Shown: in pieces, positions 23,494 through 32,838 of the stretch
How the letters are laid out: each line of letters starts with the position of its first letter
Position numbering within the stretch: the stretch's first letter is position 1
Assembly: GCF_004361855.1 (NCBI RefSeq)
Contig: NZ_SNWQ01000018.1
Coordinates: 30,825-94,824, forward strand
Origin: Kribbella caucasensis
GTDB lineage: Bacteria > Actinomycetota > Actinomycetes > Propionibacteriales > Kribbellaceae
Direction: 5' to 3'
Length of the DNA: 64,000 nt
The notes under the pieces: model-generated
The model's database searches: none
Seen by the model: the letters and a program-made list of their open reading frames with translations, nothing else
Told to the model about the DNA's origin: nothing
Program-made: the position numbers and the translations under genes

Positions 23494-24588
23494 CTAGCGG
23501 GCCCAGGTGCGGGCCACCCGTTCGGCGACGGCGGCCAGGGAGCCGTGGGGGTCGGCGAAGGCCTGGGTCTCACCGACGGCGTCGACCAGGGAGTAGGCGG
23601 ACTCGACACCCATCGTGCGCATCTCGCGGGCGCCGATCAGGACCTTGCCGGCCAGCACCACGCAGGGCCGCATCGCGTCGTTGGCGACCTTGGCGACACC
23701 GGCGATGACCTTGCCGTCGCGGGACTGGAAGTCGAAGGCGCCCTCACCGGACAGCACCAGGTCCACCCGGCCGGCCTTCTCCTTGAGCCCGGTGAGGTCG
23801 GCGACCAGGTCGATCCCGGACACGCGATCTGCACCGAGTAGCAACAGTGCGTAACCGAGTCCCCCGGCGGCGCCGGCACCCTTGGCGTCGGCGGTCTTGC
23901 GGCCGGCCAGTTCGGCGAAGCGGGTGAGCCAGCCGTCGACCTCGGGCTTCCGGTCGTCAGTCAGACCTTTCTGGCTGCCGAACACGTTGGTCGCGCCGCG
24001 CAGCCCGAGCATCGGGTTCTCCACGTCGCTCGCGGCCACGAACTCGACCCCGGCCATCCGCTCCCGCGCCGGTTGAAGGTCGACTGCGGTCAGATCGGCC
24101 AGTCCCCGAGCGCCCGCGTCGAGACGGCCACCCTCGGCCGTCGCTCCGAGCGCTGCAAGCAGTCCGGCGCCCGCGTCGTTGGTCCCCGAGCCGCCGAGGC
24201 CGAGGATGATCCGCTTCGCCCCGGCGTCCACAGCCGCCGCGATCAGCTGGCCGACCCCGTACGTCGTACCGTCCTCGGGCCGTCGCTCCTTCGGCTCGAC
24301 CAGATGCAGACCGCATGCCTGAGCGGTCTCCACGTACGCCGTCTCGCCGGACACCAGCACCGTCGCCGGGACCTCACCACCGAGCGGTCCACGCACGGTC
24401 ACGGACAGCAGCGTGCCGTCGACGACCGCGGACAGTACGTCGATGAACCCGGGCCCGCCGTCGGCCATCGGCGCGACCAGGATCTCGGCCTCCGGATCAC
24501 GCCGGCGCCAGCCCTCCTCGATCGCCGCCGCGGCCTCGACCGCAGTAAGAGTCCCAGCGAACTTGTCCGGAGCAATCAACACGCGCAT
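23494..24588 (-). CDS. glycerate kinase (GarK/GlxK family)
   Basis: A 364-residue glycerate kinase starting MRVLIAPDKFAGTL, the diagnostic N-terminus. The ATG at 24588 is chosen over an in-frame upstream start. Other family stretches are APMADGGPGFID, LGLGGSGTNDAGAGLL and VLSGEGAFDFQS. It phosphorylates D-glycerate for entry into glycolysis. No tartronate semialdehyde reductase or glyoxylate carboligase is adjacent, so the pathway partner lies elsewhere. Confidence 0.93.
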   Translation of the reverse strand: MRVLIAPDKFAGTLTAVEAAAAIEEGWRRRDPEAEILVAPMADGGPGFIDVLSAVVDGTLLSVTVRGPLGGEVPATVLVSGETAYVETAQACGLHLVEPKERRPEDGTTYGVGQLIAAAVDAGAKRIILGLGGSGTNDAGAGLLAALGATAEGGRLDAGARGLADLTAVDLQPARERMAGVEFVAASDVENPMLGLRGATNVFGSQKGLTDDRKPEVDGWLTRFAELAGRKTADAKGAGAAGGLGYALLLLGADRVSGIDLVADLTGLKEKAGRVDLVLSGEGAFDFQSRDGKVIAGVAKVANDAMRPCVVLAGKVLIGAREMRTMGVESAYSLVDAVGETQAFADPHGSLAAVAERVARTWAR

Positions 24589-25101
24589 ACCGCCATCCTC
24601 CCAAACCACCCCGGCTCCGCGCCGCCGCCCACCACCTGCCTGCCGGACCGGGCTCGTTTGCCCCGGGTGTTTGGGGTGGGTTCCTGCCCGCTCTGAGGCA
24701 AAACCCCGCCCCTGTCGCCGCGAAAACCCTCCCCGATTGTCGCCTGGCCCGACTGGGCGGCTGGACGGACCGTTCGGAGCAGCGGGACTGGGGCCGTGAC
24801 TTTGGGCATCGGTCAGGCGCGGTTCGGGCCGGACGACGACTGGTGGGTGCTCAAGGCGGGGCTGCTACGCCGGACGTCAATCCTTCGCCACGGGCCCGGC
24901 GCCGAGAACCCTGAACAACAACGCGGGACCGTGAACAGATACACAACCTGTCCGAGCTCCCGACAACTTGGTCACGGTCTCCGCTCTCGGCCACTCGACC
25001 GGGTCCTCGGCCGCGCCAAGGCAAGCCACCACGCAAGCGGCGGCCTTGAATACAAAATCAATTCGGCTGACTAAGCGGCATCGGGACTACGCTGCCACCA
25101 C
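24589..25101. other. 513-bp intergenic stretch
   Basis: No gene with a credible product was seen on either strand. A 77-codon minus-strand frame (24576-24809) overlaps the glycerate kinase start and has no family features. The right end is AT-richer. Before endonuclease V there is TACGCT (25088-25093), a -10-like box eight bases before the ATG at 25102, and no ribosome site, so endonuclease V may be read from a leaderless mRNA. Confidence 0.5.
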
Positions 25102-25752
25102 ATGTGGCCGCAGACCCCCGAAGAAGCTGTCGCCGTCCAGGAGCAACTCCGGCACCTGGTCGACACGACCGGCCCCGGGCCCACCGAACCGCAGTACGTC
25201 GCCGGCCTGGACGTGGCGTACGACGGCGACGAGCTCGCCGCCGCGGTGGTCGTCCTCCACAACCTGCAGGAAGTCGACCGGGCTGTCGTCCGCGGCCGGA
25301 CTACGTTCCCGTATCAGCCAGGCTTGTTCGCGTTCCGGGAGATCCCGGCCTTACTGGATGCGCTCGAGCAACTCCGGACCACACCGGATCTACTCGTCTG
25401 TGACGGTCAAGGGCTGGCCCATCCCCGGCGAATCGGCCTGGCCTGCCACCTCGGCGTACTGACCGGGCTGCCGAGCATCGGCGTCGGCAAGACCGCGTTC
25501 GTCGGCGAGTGGGCGGAGCCTGGTCCGCGGCGCGGCGACGCAAGCGACCTGTTGCTCGACGGAGAGATCGTCGGAAAGGTCCTGCGCACCCAGAACAAGA
25601 CCAAGCCGGTCTTCGTCTCAGTAGGCCATCGCCTCAACCTCGCCACAGCAACCAAGCACATCCTCGACCTCACCCCGCATTACCGCCTCCCCGAAACGAC
25701 CCGCGCCGCCGACCACACCTGCCGCCAAGCGCTGAAAGGAACCCACGGATGA
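25102..25752 (+). CDS. nfi: endonuclease V (deoxyinosine 3' endonuclease)
   Basis: A 216-residue endonuclease V, which nicks DNA one base 3' of deoxyinosine in repair of deaminated adenine. The family motifs occur in order: VAGLDVAYDG with the first metal Asp, FPYQPGLFAFRE with the catalytic Glu, CDGQGLAHPRRIGLACHLG, and GVGKTAF. It overlaps the downstream NUDIX gene by four bases (ATGA), so two nucleic-acid or nucleotide sanitising enzymes share an operon. Confidence 0.95.
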   Translation: MWPQTPEEAVAVQEQLRHLVDTTGPGPTEPQYVAGLDVAYDGDELAAAVVVLHNLQEVDRAVVRGRTTFPYQPGLFAFREIPALLDALEQLRTTPDLLVCDGQGLAHPRRIGLACHLGVLTGLPSIGVGKTAFVGEWAEPGPRRGDASDLLLDGEIVGKVLRTQNKTKPVFVSVGHRLNLATATKHILDLTPHYRLPETTRAADHTCRQALKGTHG

Positions 25753-26225
25753 CCACGACCCACGAGTACGGCGAGCGGATCGGCACGACAGCTTCACTAC
25801 GGGCCGGAGCGACCGCAGCAGTACTCGACGGCGATCGCCTGCTACTGACCAGACGCAGCGACAACGGCGAATGGTGTCTTCCCGGCGGCGGTATCGACCC
25901 GGGCGAACGGCCGGCCGAGACCGCCGAGCGAGAGGTCTTCGAGGAGACCGGACTGACCGTGCGCGCGACGGATCTGCTGGGCGTGTACTCCAACCCGGAC
26001 GTCGTGGTCGTCTACGCCGACGGCAACCGGGTCCAGATCCTCGGCGTCCTCTTCCGCGCCGAGATCGTCGACGGTACCGCCGGGTTGTCCGTCGAGGTGA
26101 CCGAGGTCGGCTGGTTCACCGCCGAGGAGGCAGCCAGGCTCACTGTGATCGCGAACCACGTGCCGCTGCTCCCGACGGCATTCGGGACCGCCGGGCCGTA
26201 CTTCAACCGGTCAGCGCCGGAATAG
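25749..26225 (+). CDS. NUDIX hydrolase
   Basis: A 158-residue NUDIX hydrolase with a perfect Nudix box, from GGIDPGERPAETAE through REVFEETGL. It cleaves nucleoside diphosphates linked to another group. Coupling with endonuclease V suggests removal of damaged nucleotides, but NUDIX substrates cannot be predicted from the box alone. The end overlaps the convergent coxG-like gene by 15 bp. Confidence 0.92.
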   Translation: MTTTHEYGERIGTTASLRAGATAAVLDGDRLLLTRRSDNGEWCLPGGGIDPGERPAETAEREVFEETGLTVRATDLLGVYSNPDVVVVYADGNRVQILGVLFRAEIVDGTAGLSVEVTEVGWFTAEEAARLTVIANHVPLLPTAFGTAGPYFNRSAPE

Positions 26226-26831
26226 CCGTCGTACGACGAGGGCGAGGATCGCGCCGATGAGGTACGGCGCGAGGCGGCGGGCCAAGGCTGGGAGCAGCGT
26301 GGAACTCAGCTCCAGCGCGGCCGGCTCCGCGGCCTTCACATCCGCCTGCTCCTCCGCGGCTGGCCCTTCCGCGACTGGCTCTGCCGCTCTTGTTCCCATC
26401 TCAATGGTCAGGCAGGTGACGAACTGGTCGAGGAGTTTGTCGCTGACTTCCTGCATCAGGCCGCGGCCGAACTGCGCGGGGCGACCTGTGACCGTCAGGT
26501 CCGTCTCGACCTTCACCGCCGTCGACGAACCCTTCTCGGTCAGCCTGGCCGTCACCCGCGCAGACGCCGTACCGTTCCCGCGTCGGTCCTTGCCCTTCGC
26601 CTCCACCACCGCGCGATGGGCGACCGGGTCGCGTTCGGCGAACGATCCGGTCCCGGTGTACTGCAACGAGACCGGCCCCAGCTTCACCCGGACAGATCCT
26701 TCGAACCCCTCACCGTCGAAGGACGTCAGGGTGGCGCCGGGAAAGCACGGCACTACCCGCTCGAGATCGTTGAACGCCCCCCACGCATCCTCGATCGGGA
26801 CCGGCACCGTGAACTCATGGTCGAGCTTCAT
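26211..26831 (-). CDS. coxG: CoxG-like SRPBCC protein
   Basis: A 206-residue protein. The N-terminal SRPBCC/CoxG domain (1-150) starts MKLDHEFTVPVPIEDAWGAF and includes GRPAQFGRGLMQEVSDKLL. A Pro/Ala/Glu-rich linker follows, and a C-terminal membrane helix (about 188-206, LIGAILALVVRRLFRR) would tether it to the inner face of the membrane. CoxG recruits CO dehydrogenase to the membrane and passes electrons to quinone in CO oxidisers. It is the last gene of the cox-like operon, overlapping coxM by four bases. Confidence 0.9.
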   Translation of the reverse strand: MKLDHEFTVPVPIEDAWGAFNDLERVVPCFPGATLTSFDGEGFEGSVRVKLGPVSLQYTGTGSFAERDPVAHRAVVEAKGKDRRGNGTASARVTARLTEKGSSTAVKVETDLTVTGRPAQFGRGLMQEVSDKLLDQFVTCLTIEMGTRAAEPVAEGPAAEEQADVKAAEPAALELSSTLLPALARRLAPYLIGAILALVVRRLFRR

Positions 26832-27682
26832 CCAGTACCTGCCGCCGCCAGCACCGCGCGCCGGGTCAACACCGACGCCAAGTGCCGCCGGTAGTCGGCG
26901 TCACCGTTCAGATCGGTCGGCGGCGACGTCCCGTCAGCAGCCCGTTCCGCGGCAGCCCGTACTGCGTCCGCGGTGGCCGGCTGCCCGACGAGTGCCTGCT
27001 CGACCGCCGTCGCCCGGATCGGCGTCGACCCCATGTTGGTGAGTCCGACCCGCGCCTCCGCGATGGTGTCGCCCTCCAGCCGGACGGCGGCCGCGACCGC
27101 CACGATCGACCATTGCTGCGCGACCCGGTTGAACTTCTCGTAGTGCGCACCCCAGCCGGTGTACTTGGGCACCCGGACCTCGACCAGTACCTCGTCCTCG
27201 CCGACCGCGGTGGTGAACACGCCCTGGAAGAACTCCGAAGCCCCGACCGTACGCCGCCCGCCGGGACCGGCGATCACGAACGACGCGTCCAGCGCGACCG
27301 CAACCGCGGGCAGGTCACCCGCCGGATCCGCATGCGCCAAGGACCCGCCGAACGTCCCGCGATGACGCACTTGAGGATCCGCGATCGTCGCGGTCGCCAG
27401 CGAGATCAGCCTCGCATGGTCGAACACCTGCGGATCGATCTGCACCACGCTGTGCGGGGTCATCGCGCCGATCACCAGAGCATCGCCGTCGTCACGGATC
27501 CCACGCAGCTCGTCGATCTTGCCGAGGTCGACGAGCGACTCGAACGCGGCAAGCCGGACCCGCAGTACCGCGAACAGGCTCTGACCGCCGGCCAGCACCT
27601 TCGCGTCCTCGTGGTCGTGGAGCAACGTCACCGCCTCGTCGACCGAGGTCGGCGCGTAGTACTCGAAACCTGCCGGGATCAT
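26828..27682 (-). CDS. coxM: molybdenum hydroxylase FAD subunit (CoxM-like)
   Basis: A 284-residue FAD-binding subunit of the xanthine oxidase family. FAD motifs are VLAGGQSLFAVL near residue 30 and ATIADPQVRHRGTFGGSLAHA near 100. The C-terminal CO_deh_flav_C domain follows. The start MIPAGFEYY at 27682 overlaps the coxL stop by four bases. It carries electrons from the Fe-S clusters of CoxS to the acceptor. Confidence 0.93.
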   Translation of the reverse strand: MIPAGFEYYAPTSVDEAVTLLHDHEDAKVLAGGQSLFAVLRVRLAAFESLVDLGKIDELRGIRDDGDALVIGAMTPHSVVQIDPQVFDHARLISLATATIADPQVRHRGTFGGSLAHADPAGDLPAVAVALDASFVIAGPGGRRTVGASEFFQGVFTTAVGEDEVLVEVRVPKYTGWGAHYEKFNRVAQQWSIVAVAAAVRLEGDTIAEARVGLTNMGSTPIRATAVEQALVGQPATADAVRAAAERAADGTSPPTDLNGDADYRRHLASVLTRRAVLAAAGTG

Positions 27683-30066
27683 GACCTCGTCCCTTCCTGA
27701 AGGGCCTTCCAGACCCGGTACGGCGAGCACGGCATCGGGATGTCGGTCACGCCGAGATGGCGGACCGCGTCCACGATCGCGTTCACCACGGCCGGCGTCG
27801 ACGCGATCGTGCCGGCCTCACCGACCCCCTTCACGCCGAGCTGGTTCGTGGTCGCCGGCGTCTCGGTCCGCGCCGTCACGAAGGCCGGCAGGTCCGCCGC
27901 CGACGGAACCAGGTATTCGACGAACGATCCGGTCAGCAACGTGCCCGACTCGTCGTGCACGGCTTCCTCGAAGAGCGCTTGCGCGATCCCCTGGGCCAGG
28001 CCGCCGTGCACCTGTCCCTCGACGATCAACGGGTTCACCACCAGGCCGACGTCGTCGACGCTGACGTACGAGCGGATCTTCACCCCACCCGTCTCGGTGT
28101 CGACCTCGGTCGCGCACAGGTGAGTCCCGTGCGGGAAGGAGAAGTCGTCCGGATCCAGCGTCGCGTCCGCGTCCAGCGAGCGCTCCACGTCGGATCCGTC
28201 GAGCTTGTGTCCCTGGAAGACCGCGAACGCGAGCTCGCCCATGCTCATCCCCGATTCGGTGCCCCGGACCCCGAACCGGCCGCCGGTGAAGTCCAGGTCG
28301 TCGACGTTGGCCTCGAGCAACTGGGCCGCGATCGGCTTGGCCTTCTCGATCACCCGGTCGGCCGCGGCCAGGACGGCCATCCCACCGACAGCGAGCGAGC
28401 GGGACCCGTACGTGTCCAGCCCGCGAGCCGCGATCTGGGTGTCGCCGTGCAGCACTTCGACGTCCTCGAACGCCACGCCCAGCCGATCGGCGACGAGTTG
28501 GCTCCAGGCGGTCTCATGCCCCTGCCCGTGCGGACTCGTCCCGGTGATCACCTCTACCTTCCCGGTCGGCAGCATCCGGACCGAAGCGTGTTCCCAGCCG
28601 CCCCCGACGTACCCCATCGAGCCCAGCCAGCGCGACGGCGCCAGTCCGCACATCTCCGTGTACGTCGAGACGCCGATCCCGAGTTGGACCGGATCACCGG
28701 ACTCCCGGCGTCGGCGTTGCTCGGCGCGCAGCGCGTCGTACCCGAACAGCTCCTTCGCCTTCGCGGTCGCCGCCTCGTAGTTGCCCGAGTCGTACCGCAT
28801 CCCCGTCACGGTGTCGAACGGGAACTCCTCGTGCTTGATCCAGTTCCGCTCCCGGATCTCCAGTGGGTCGGCGCCCACCTCGGCGGCGAGCTCGTCCATC
28901 AGCCGCTCGATCGCGAACGTCGCCTCCGGCCGGCCGGCCCCCCGGTACGCGTCGGTCCAGGTCTTGTTGGTGAAGACGTTCGTGAAGGTCAGCCGGTACG
29001 CCGGGAACTTGTAGATGCCGTTGTACATCAGGGCCCCGAGCAACGGGATCGCCGACGTGACCAGGCCGAGGTAGGCACCCATGTCGGCCAGCAGTTCCGC
29101 CTTGAAGCCGGTCACCGTACCGTCCTTGGTCGCGGCGAGCGTGACCTTCTGCACCTGGTCCCGGCCGTGGTGGGCCGACATCAGCGACTCGGACCGGGAC
29201 TCGCTGTACTTGCACGGCTTCCCGGTACGCCGGGCCGCGATGACGGTGAGCACCTCTTCGGGCGTGAACTGCAACTTGCCGCCGAAACCGCCACCGACAT
29301 CGGGCGCGATCACCCGGATCTTGTGCTCCGGGATCCCGAGCACCAACGCGATGAAGATCCGGACGAAATGCGGGACCTGGGTCGCCGACCAGACGGTGAG
29401 CTGCTCGGCGGTCGGGTCGACGACGATCGACCGCGGTTCCATGAACGCGGGGATCAGCCGTTGCTGCCGGATCTCGCGTTCGATCACGATGCCGCTCTCC
29501 CGCGCCGTCGCGATCGCCGCGTCGACGTCCTGCCCGGTACCGGATTCGGCCGAGTCGAACGTCCACACCGCGGACACGTTCGTCCCGAGATCCGGATGCG
29601 CGAGCACCTCGTCGGCGGCGGACGCCTTCAGATCCAAGGCCGGCGGCAGTTCCTCGTAGTCCACGTCGACCAGTTCGGCGGCGTCGTCGGCCTCGGCGGC
29701 GGTCCGGGCCACCACCATGGCAACGATCTCGCCCGCGAACGCGACATGATCGACCGCCATCGACGGGTGGGTCGGCGCCTTCTGCTCGGGTACGACCGCC
29801 CAGGCGTTCGGCAGCGCACCCTGCTCGTCGGCCAGGTCGGTGCCGATCAGCACGGCCATCACACCAGGCGCGTTCTCCGCCGCCTCGGTGTCGATCCCCA
29901 GGATCCTGGCGTGCGCGAACGGGCTGCGCACCATTGCCAGATGCAACATGCCGGGCAGTACGACGTTGTCGGTCCAGCGGGTCCGGCCGGTGATCAGCCG
30001 GGCGTCCTCCTTGCGCTTGCGCGGCGCACCGATCTCGGCGGCCGGGCGTTCTTGTGTCGACGTCAC
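27679..30066 (-). CDS. coxL: molybdenum hydroxylase large subunit (CoxL-like, form II)
   Basis: A 795-residue molybdopterin subunit. The GTG at 30066 overlaps the coxS stop; the open frame upstream is only a shadow of coxS. Conserved motifs include PDVGGGFGGK and GVGEAGT with the catalytic Glu near the C-terminus. The active-site loop near residue 375 reads AYRGAGR, the signature of form II (OMP/BMS) enzymes. Genuine form I CO dehydrogenases have AYRCSFR with the Cys that holds copper. It is therefore probably not an efficient CO oxidiser, and the true substrate is an unknown aldehyde or N-heterocycle. Confidence 0.95.
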   Translation of the reverse strand: MTSTQERPAAEIGAPRKRKEDARLITGRTRWTDNVVLPGMLHLAMVRSPFAHARILGIDTEAAENAPGVMAVLIGTDLADEQGALPNAWAVVPEQKAPTHPSMAVDHVAFAGEIVAMVVARTAAEADDAAELVDVDYEELPPALDLKASAADEVLAHPDLGTNVSAVWTFDSAESGTGQDVDAAIATARESGIVIEREIRQQRLIPAFMEPRSIVVDPTAEQLTVWSATQVPHFVRIFIALVLGIPEHKIRVIAPDVGGGFGGKLQFTPEEVLTVIAARRTGKPCKYSESRSESLMSAHHGRDQVQKVTLAATKDGTVTGFKAELLADMGAYLGLVTSAIPLLGALMYNGIYKFPAYRLTFTNVFTNKTWTDAYRGAGRPEATFAIERLMDELAAEVGADPLEIRERNWIKHEEFPFDTVTGMRYDSGNYEAATAKAKELFGYDALRAEQRRRRESGDPVQLGIGVSTYTEMCGLAPSRWLGSMGYVGGGWEHASVRMLPTGKVEVITGTSPHGQGHETAWSQLVADRLGVAFEDVEVLHGDTQIAARGLDTYGSRSLAVGGMAVLAAADRVIEKAKPIAAQLLEANVDDLDFTGGRFGVRGTESGMSMGELAFAVFQGHKLDGSDVERSLDADATLDPDDFSFPHGTHLCATEVDTETGGVKIRSYVSVDDVGLVVNPLIVEGQVHGGLAQGIAQALFEEAVHDESGTLLTGSFVEYLVPSAADLPAFVTARTETPATTNQLGVKGVGEAGTIASTPAVVNAIVDAVRHLGVTDIPMPCSPYRVWKALQEGTRS

Positions 30067-30527
30067 TTCGCACCTCCCGCGGCGGCCTTCACGGCGCGGA
30101 CGATGTTCTGGTAGCCCGTACAGCGGCAGAGGTTCCCCTCCAGCCCGAGCCGGATCTGGTCCTCGGTCGGGTCCGGGTTCTCGGCCAGCAGGTCGATCGA
30201 CTGCATGATCATGCCGGGCGTGCAGTAACCGCACTGCAGGGCGTGGTTCTCGTGGAAGGCCTGCTGCATCGGATGCAGCTGGCCGTTCGTCGCCAGCCCC
30301 TCGATCGTGGTGACCTCGTGCCCGTCGGCCTGGACCGCCAGCACCGAGCAGGCCTTCACGCTCCGTCCGTCGAGGTGAACCGTGCAAGCGCCGCAGTTAC
30401 CGGTGTCGCAACCGACTACCGTGCCCGTCTTCCCCAGTTGCTCGCGCAGGTAATGCACCAGCAGCGTGCGCGGCTCCACGTCATCCGTGTAGCTGCTTCC
30501 ATCGACCTTCACCGTGACCCGGGTCAT
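30063..30527 (-). CDS. coxS: molybdenum hydroxylase 2Fe-2S subunit (CoxS-like)
   Basis: A 154-residue subunit with two 2Fe-2S clusters. The plant-type cluster ligands are in GCDTGNCGACTVHLDG with a later Cys in SVKAC. The second cluster is bound by CGYCTPGM and CRCTGY. The ATG at 30527 has GGAGG before it. It starts the structural SLMG part of the operon, 87 bp after the coxF-like gene. Confidence 0.95.
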   Translation of the reverse strand: MTRVTVKVDGSSYTDDVEPRTLLVHYLREQLGKTGTVVGCDTGNCGACTVHLDGRSVKACSVLAVQADGHEVTTIEGLATNGQLHPMQQAFHENHALQCGYCTPGMIMQSIDLLAENPDPTEDQIRLGLEGNLCRCTGYQNIVRAVKAAAGGAK

Positions 30528-30614
30528 CCCAGCCTCCAGCCGTGAGCAGTGCCGTCCTCCCTGATCCTGCTACCGGTGTGACGTGGACCACAAGACCGAG
30601 CACCTCTCAACGGC

Positions 30615-31736
30615 CTAGTGGTGGATCGGTCCCGCCTGTCCCGACAAGCGATCCCCGACACCGCCCCAGCGCAGCGCGATGATCTCGGCGGCGATGCTGA
30701 CCGCGGTCTCCTCCGGCGTCCGCGCGCCCAGATCCAGCCCGATCGGACTGGCCAGCCGGGCCAGCTCGGACTCGGTCAGCCCGGCCTCGCGGAGCCGCTT
30801 GAGCCGGTCGTCGTGGGTCCGCCGCGAGCCCATCGCCCCGACGTACGCGACCTCCGGCAGCCGGAGCGCGACCTCGAGCAGCGGTACGTCGAACTTCGGG
30901 TCGTGGGTGAGTACGCAGATCGCGGTCCGGCCGTCGATCCGGCCGGCCGCCACCTCGGCCTTCAGGTACCGGTGCGGCCAGTCGACCACCACCTCGTCGG
31001 CGGACGGGAACCGGGACGCGGTCGCGAAGACCCCGCGCGCATCGCAGACAGTCACCCGATACCCCAGGAACGAGCCGAGTTTCGCCACCGCCGCCGCGAA
31101 GTCGATCGCGCCGAACACCAGCAGCCGCGGCACCGGCGCGTACGACGAGACGAAGACCCGCATCCCCTCGCCCCGGCGCTGCCCCTCCGGCCCGTACTCC
31201 AACGTCTCCGTCCGCCCCGCCGCGAGCAACCCGCGCGCGTCATCGGCCACGGCGTCGTCGATCCGATCCGTTCCCAGGCTGCCAACCGTCGGTTCATCAG
31301 CGGGTCGCACCACGAGCCGCCGACCAATACGTGCGGTATCGGGATGCGCGACCACGGTGGCCACGGCGACCGGTCGGCCTGCGGCAACGTCGGCCGCCAC
31401 CTCGCCCAGTTCCGGGTACGACGCCTGGTCGATGCGCTCGACGAAGATGTCCAGGATCCCGCCGCAGGTGAGGCCGACGGCGAATGCCGACTCGTCGCTC
31501 ACGCCGTACCGCTGGAGCACCGGCTCACCGGACTCGAGGATCTCCTCGCCGAGTTGGTAGACCGCCCCCTCGACGCAACCGCCCGAGACACTGCCGACCG
31601 CCTCACCACCGGGGCCGACCAGCATCACCGCGCCCGGCGGCCGCGGCGCCGACTCGAACGTCGCCACAACGGTGCCGACGGCAACCGGTTGCCCCGCGTT
31701 CCACCAACCCATCAACTGCTCGAGCACGTCACGCAT
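30615..31736 (-). CDS. coxF: XdhC/CoxF-type maturation protein
   Basis: A 373-residue XdhC/CoxI-family protein that binds and sulfurates molybdenum cofactor for insertion into the large subunit. The N-terminal XdhC domain has SVSGGCVEGAVY; the C-terminal Rossmann domain ends with VGAMGSRRTHDDR and LGARTPEETAVSIAAEI. Its start overlaps the coxE-like gene by eight bases. Confidence 0.92.
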   Translation of the reverse strand: MRDVLEQLMGWWNAGQPVAVGTVVATFESAPRPPGAVMLVGPGGEAVGSVSGGCVEGAVYQLGEEILESGEPVLQRYGVSDESAFAVGLTCGGILDIFVERIDQASYPELGEVAADVAAGRPVAVATVVAHPDTARIGRRLVVRPADEPTVGSLGTDRIDDAVADDARGLLAAGRTETLEYGPEGQRRGEGMRVFVSSYAPVPRLLVFGAIDFAAAVAKLGSFLGYRVTVCDARGVFATASRFPSADEVVVDWPHRYLKAEVAAGRIDGRTAICVLTHDPKFDVPLLEVALRLPEVAYVGAMGSRRTHDDRLKRLREAGLTESELARLASPIGLDLGARTPEETAVSIAAEIIALRWGGVGDRLSGQAGPIHH

Positions 31737-32838
31737 CGGCCACCACCTTCAGGAGATTCGCGAAGCTGGCCAGGCTGTGTCCCGCGATGAGGTCGTCCAC
31801 CGACGGCAGCACGGCGACGATCCCCGCCTGGACGGGCAGATAGCCGGGCTTGCCGCGATGTGGATTGAGCCAGACGATCCGGTGCGCCAGCCGCTTCAGC
31901 CGGTGCAACTGCGCTCCCAGCAGGGCCGTGTCCCCACGTTCCCACCCGTCGCTGCAGACGACCACAACCGCTCGACGGACCGTCCCCCGCTGCCCCCAAC
32001 GATCCAGGAACACCTTCAGCACCTCACCGAGCCGGGTGCCGCCCGACCAGTCCGGTACGACGTCCCCGGCCAGCCGTAGCGCGTACTCCGAGTCGCGGTG
32101 CCGCAGCGCCGACGTCACCCGGGTCAGCCTGGTCCCGATGGTGAACACCTCCACTTGACGCGGGGCCACCCGGACCATGGTGTGAGCGAGCCGCAGCAGG
32201 CTGTCGGCGTACGGGCGCATCGAGCCGGAGACGTCCACGAGCAGGACCACCCGGCGAGGTCGGATCCCGCGTCGCCGGTAGAGCACGCGCGCTGGTTCAC
32301 CAACGTGGCGCAGTTGGGCCCTGAGGGTCCGTCGCGGGTCGATTTCGCCCGTGTGGGAGGGCCGTCGCCGGGCCGCACGCCGCCTCGGCGCCTGCGGTTT
32401 CAGGCTCGCGAACAACCGGAGCAACTCGGCCCGATCGGTGGCGGACAGCTCCGCCACATCCCGATGCCGCAGTACCTCGGTATCGCTGGCCGACACCGCG
32501 ATCGCGTGGTCCTCCCCCTCGACACCGTTGTCCTCGGCATCAAGCCCGGCCTGTACGACGGTCGGCGCCGCCCGCGTCCGCCGGATCCCCCCGCTCGGCA
32601 GGTCGCCGGAGAACCACGCGGCGAACACCTCGTCGTACCGGGGAAAGTCGTCCGGATCGGCACACAGCGACGCCCGGCCGGCCCAGTAGACGTCAGCCGC
32701 GACGGCGATGTCGAGGGCGGCCACGGCCCGCAGGAACACCTGCACCCGGTCGGCGGTGATCGCCAGACCCGCGTGCCGCAGCGCGGAGGCGAACCCGGCC
32801 AATGAGAGGTCGGGCGACAGGTCCAGGCTGCTAGTCAC
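31729..32838 (-). CDS. coxE: VWA-domain protein, CoxE-like
   Basis: A 369-residue VWA_CoxE protein with a metal-ion-dependent adhesion site, VDVSGSM, near residue 205 (DxSxS). With CoxD it forms an AAA+/VWA pair that inserts sulfur and copper into CO dehydrogenase in known systems. It begins one base after the coxD-like stop. Here it probably matures the form II enzyme coded downstream. Confidence 0.92.
   Translation of the reverse strand: MTSSLDLSPDLSLAGFASALRHAGLAITADRVQVFLRAVAALDIAVAADVYWAGRASLCADPDDFPRYDEVFAAWFSGDLPSGGIRRTRAAPTVVQAGLDAEDNGVEGEDHAIAVSASDTEVLRHRDVAELSATDRAELLRLFASLKPQAPRRRAARRRPSHTGEIDPRRTLRAQLRHVGEPARVLYRRRGIRPRRVVLLVDVSGSMRPYADSLLRLAHTMVRVAPRQVEVFTIGTRLTRVTSALRHRDSEYALRLAGDVVPDWSGGTRLGEVLKVFLDRWGQRGTVRRAVVVVCSDGWERGDTALLGAQLHRLKRLAHRIVWLNPHRGKPGYLPVQAGIVAVLPSVDDLIAGHSLASFANLLKVVADA

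Noticed and set aside
24576..24809. Possible 77-residue gene in the gap before endonuclease V
   Set aside because: It overlaps the start of glycerate kinase, has no ribosome site, no family features and irregular composition.
27679..30066. Genuine aerobic CO dehydrogenase (form I)
   Set aside because: The active-site loop is AYRGAGR, without the copper-binding Cys of AYRCSFR. Only the operon plan is cox-like.
27757..30114. A 785-codon open frame on the plus strand opposite coxL
   Set aside because: Composition is Arg/Gly/His-rich without any domain, and it mirrors the coxL codons. Long antisense frames are expected at this G+C level.
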